Source: Pseudoxanthomonas sp. Root65 (lineage in GTDB: Bacteria; Pseudomonadota; Gammaproteobacteria; Xanthomonadales; Xanthomonadaceae). Taken from it: DNA of 61,593 bases. The number at the start of each line of letters is the position of its first letter. Position 1 is the stretch's first letter. Both the position numbers and the translations under genes were made by a program. The notes beneath the pieces were generated by a model that worked only from the letters and a program-made list of their open reading frames with translations, had not been told where the DNA came from and made no database searches. Below are positions 60,203 to 61,593 of the stretch, piece after piece. Location of the stretch: the NCBI RefSeq assembly GCF_001427635.1, contig NZ_LMHA01000003.1:373195-434787 (forward strand). Direction: 5' to 3'.

Positions 60203-60222
60203 AAACGGAGGGAGACGAATCC
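60203..60222. repeat. 20-bp element repeated at both ends of the flagellin locus, copy 1
   Basis: AAACGGAGGGAGACGAATCC, identical to 61533-61552. Here it lies between the damaged flagellin end and the terminator. Confidence 0.85.
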
Positions 60223-60269
60223 GTCCGTGACGACAGGGAACTATCAAAGAGGGTGGAGTGGCATGGTTT

Positions 60270-61420
60270 CATGGCCGTACCGGCCTGCTGCAGGATCTGG
60301 GTGCGGGTCAGTTCGGCGGTTTCCTTGGCGAAGTCGGTGTCGCGGATGCGGCTGCGCGATGCGGCCAGGTTTTCCGAACTGGTCTGCAGGTTGGCGACGA
60401 CCGAGGTGAAGCGGTTCTGCACCGCACCCAGGTCGGCACGGGCGCTGTTGACCGCCGTCAACGCCTTGTCGACGATGGTGACGGCGCGCGAGGCATTGAG
60501 GTAGGTGGTGACATCGAGGTCCGACAGACCCTTCACGTCGCCTGCGCCGGGCACACCGCCCGTGACGCCCACGCCGGAGGTGATGCCGGCGGCACCACTG
60601 GTGCCGTACACCACATTGATGCCTGCGGGTGCGCCGCTGGCGTTGAGCGCGGCGCCGACGGTGGAGTACGTACCGCTGGTGCCGGTCGACTCGGCGTAGA
60701 TGCCGTGTTCGCCGATCTTGGCGTTGATGGCGCCCATGATCCTGGCGGTCACCTGCGCGCCGGTGTCGCCCGTTTTCACGTCGACATCGTCGATGGCGAC
60801 GGTCTTGCCGGCAGGATTGGTCACCGAGATGTTGGTGATCTTGCCGTCTGCGGTGGCCGTCCCCGTCGCCACGCCCACGCCGCCGGTGGAACCGAACTGG
60901 ACCTTGCCGAGGGCCGTGGACTTGGCATCTCGACCACCTTGTCGATGGCGATGGCCTGGCCGGCGTTGGCGCCGACCTGGAACAGCTGGCTGGAGAACGA
61001 GCCGTCCAGCAGCTTGGTGCCGTTGAACTCCGACTGCTTGGCGACGCGATCGATCTCGGCGGTCAGCTGTTTGACCTCGGCGTTCAGCGCCGCACGGTCG
61101 GAGGAGGAATTGGTCGCGTTGGACGATTGCACGGCCAGTTCGCGGATGCGTTGCAGGTTGTTGCCGATTTCGGTCAGCGAACCTTCGGCGACCTGGGCCA
61201 GCGAAATGCCGTCGTTGGCATTGCGCACGGCGACGTCGAGGCCGCGGATCTGGGTGGAGAAGCGCTCGGAGATGGCCAGGCCGGCGGCGTCGTCCTTCGC
61301 GCTGTTGATGCGCAGGCCCGACGAGAGACGCTGGATGGTCGTGGCGAGCGAGGCACCGCTGGTGCTCAGGTTGCGCTGGGCATTCAACGACATCGTGTTG
61401 GTGTTGATGACCTGTGCCAT
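60270..61420 (-). pseudogene. fliC: Flagellin gene with frameshift and missing C-terminus
   Basis: The frame from ATG 61420 reads [20 protein letters not shown]...[19 protein letters not shown], a normal flagellin N-terminal D0/D1. Near 60930 the homology passes to another frame ([13 protein letters not shown]...), so one base is missing or two are extra. The second part covers the variable domain and C-terminal D1 up to [13 protein letters not shown] at 60270. The usual final 15 or so residues (LAQANQ...SLL) are absent; the open frame runs on through the 3' region to 60120. No strong RBS and no σ28 promoter are visible upstream, unusual for a flagellin. Either a decayed copy, or a chimera of closely similar flagellin genes made in assembly. 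Confidence 0.88.
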
Positions 61421-61500
61421 GGCGCGGACCTGGAGGGACGAAGAGAAGAGTTACGGCGGAGAAGGAAGGCCCGGCGCCCGCCACCAAGCCGGTAGAAGGC

Positions 61501-61525
61501 GGAGGGGTGGCGATACCACCCCTCC
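61501..61525. terminator. Perfect hairpin upstream of the flagellin gene
   Basis: GGAGGGGTGG, CGATA, CCACCCCTCC: 10-bp perfect stem. Together with the adjacent 20-bp element it looks like the 3' end of another minus-strand flagellin-type gene beyond the window edge. Confidence 0.6.
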
Positions 61526-61532
61526 CGGCGCG

Positions 61533-61552
61533 AAACGGAGGGAGACGAATCC
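61533..61552. repeat. 20-bp element repeated at both ends of the flagellin locus, copy 2
   Basis: Identical to 60203-60222. In both places it directly precedes, in transcription sense, a GC-rich hairpin, so it seems to be a conserved flagellin 3'-untranslated element. Confidence 0.85.
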
Positions 61553-61593
61553 TTCCGGGACGCCTGCGCCAGGCGACGATTCCTGTGAAGCGG

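Noticed and set aside
60925..60940. Programmed ribosomal frameshift in flagellin
   Set aside because: No slippery heptamer or downstream pseudoknot visible, and the C-terminus is missing as well; indel is more likely.
61440..61470. σ28 promoter for flagellin at GTTACGGC
   Set aside because: The -10-like GCCGTAAC has no TAAA/TCAA at 15 nt (the bases there are CGCC), unlike all other sites.

Overview
The window is high-GC gammaproteobacterial DNA. Gene order and protein content point to the family Xanthomonadaceae (Lysobacter, Pseudoxanthomonas or Xanthomonas type; genus not resolvable by eye). Indicators are a flagellar σ54 paralogue beside fleQ and fliE, a ParC/ParP chemoreceptor-array module joined to motC-motD, GTAG/GTGG-type REP sequences, and WxxF C-terminal pentapeptides on the chemoreceptors. 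Most of the window is one flagellar/chemotaxis super-cluster read on the minus strand, from the right end to the left end.

Layout in transcription order (right to left). 57-61.5 kb: flagellin, cap and export chaperones (fliC*, fliD, fliS, fliT) and an atypical PilZ-like gene. 52.7-56.9 kb: regulators (NarL-type response regulator, rpoN2, a single-domain REC protein, fleQ). 41.2-52.7 kb: basal body, C-ring and export genes fliE-F-G-H-I-J-K, then fliL-M-N-O-P-Q-R. 32.1-41.0 kb: an interruption with a plus-strand czcICBA heavy-metal efflux operon, a GGDEF cyclase, a secreted protein and a TetR regulator. 22.2-32.1 kb: flhB-flhA-flhF-flhG-fliA-cheY-cheZ-(small ORF)-cheA. 15.6-22.0 kb: motC-motD-parC-parP, then STAS-cheY-cheA. 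8-15.5 kb: an O/P-type porin, two chemoreceptor genes and a chemoreceptor relic. 1-8 kb: another chemoreceptor cut by the window edge, a ycgR-like c-di-GMP brake, and secreted or envelope genes not linked to motility.

Regulation can be read from the DNA. Three sites fit the σ54 -24/-12 consensus, upstream of flhB, fliL and fliE; a fourth possible site lies upstream of rpoN2. Eight sites fit the FliA (σ28) consensus with the same 15-nt spacer. They precede ycgR, three chemoreceptor genes, STAS-cheY-cheA, motC, cheY-cheZ-cheA and fliD. This implies RpoN2/FleQ driving structural genes and FliA driving chemotaxis, motor and filament genes.

Several genes are damaged. Two chemoreceptor genes carry exact tandem duplications (83 and 68 bp) that break the frame; deleting one copy restores it. 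A third chemoreceptor survives only as a 3' relic. The flagellin has a frameshift and lacks its normal C-terminus. An L,D-transpeptidase has an in-frame amber codon, and a decayed copy of the porin 3' end follows the porin. The chemoreceptor and flagellin lesions lie in sequences that are multi-copy in such genomes, so assembly error must be separated from real recombination. Other points of interest are an acidic motif shared by ParP (two copies) and CheA, a family of about 110-bp GAGTGAG-type palindromes between fliP/fliQ/fliR and elsewhere, and an almost leaderless motC promoter.
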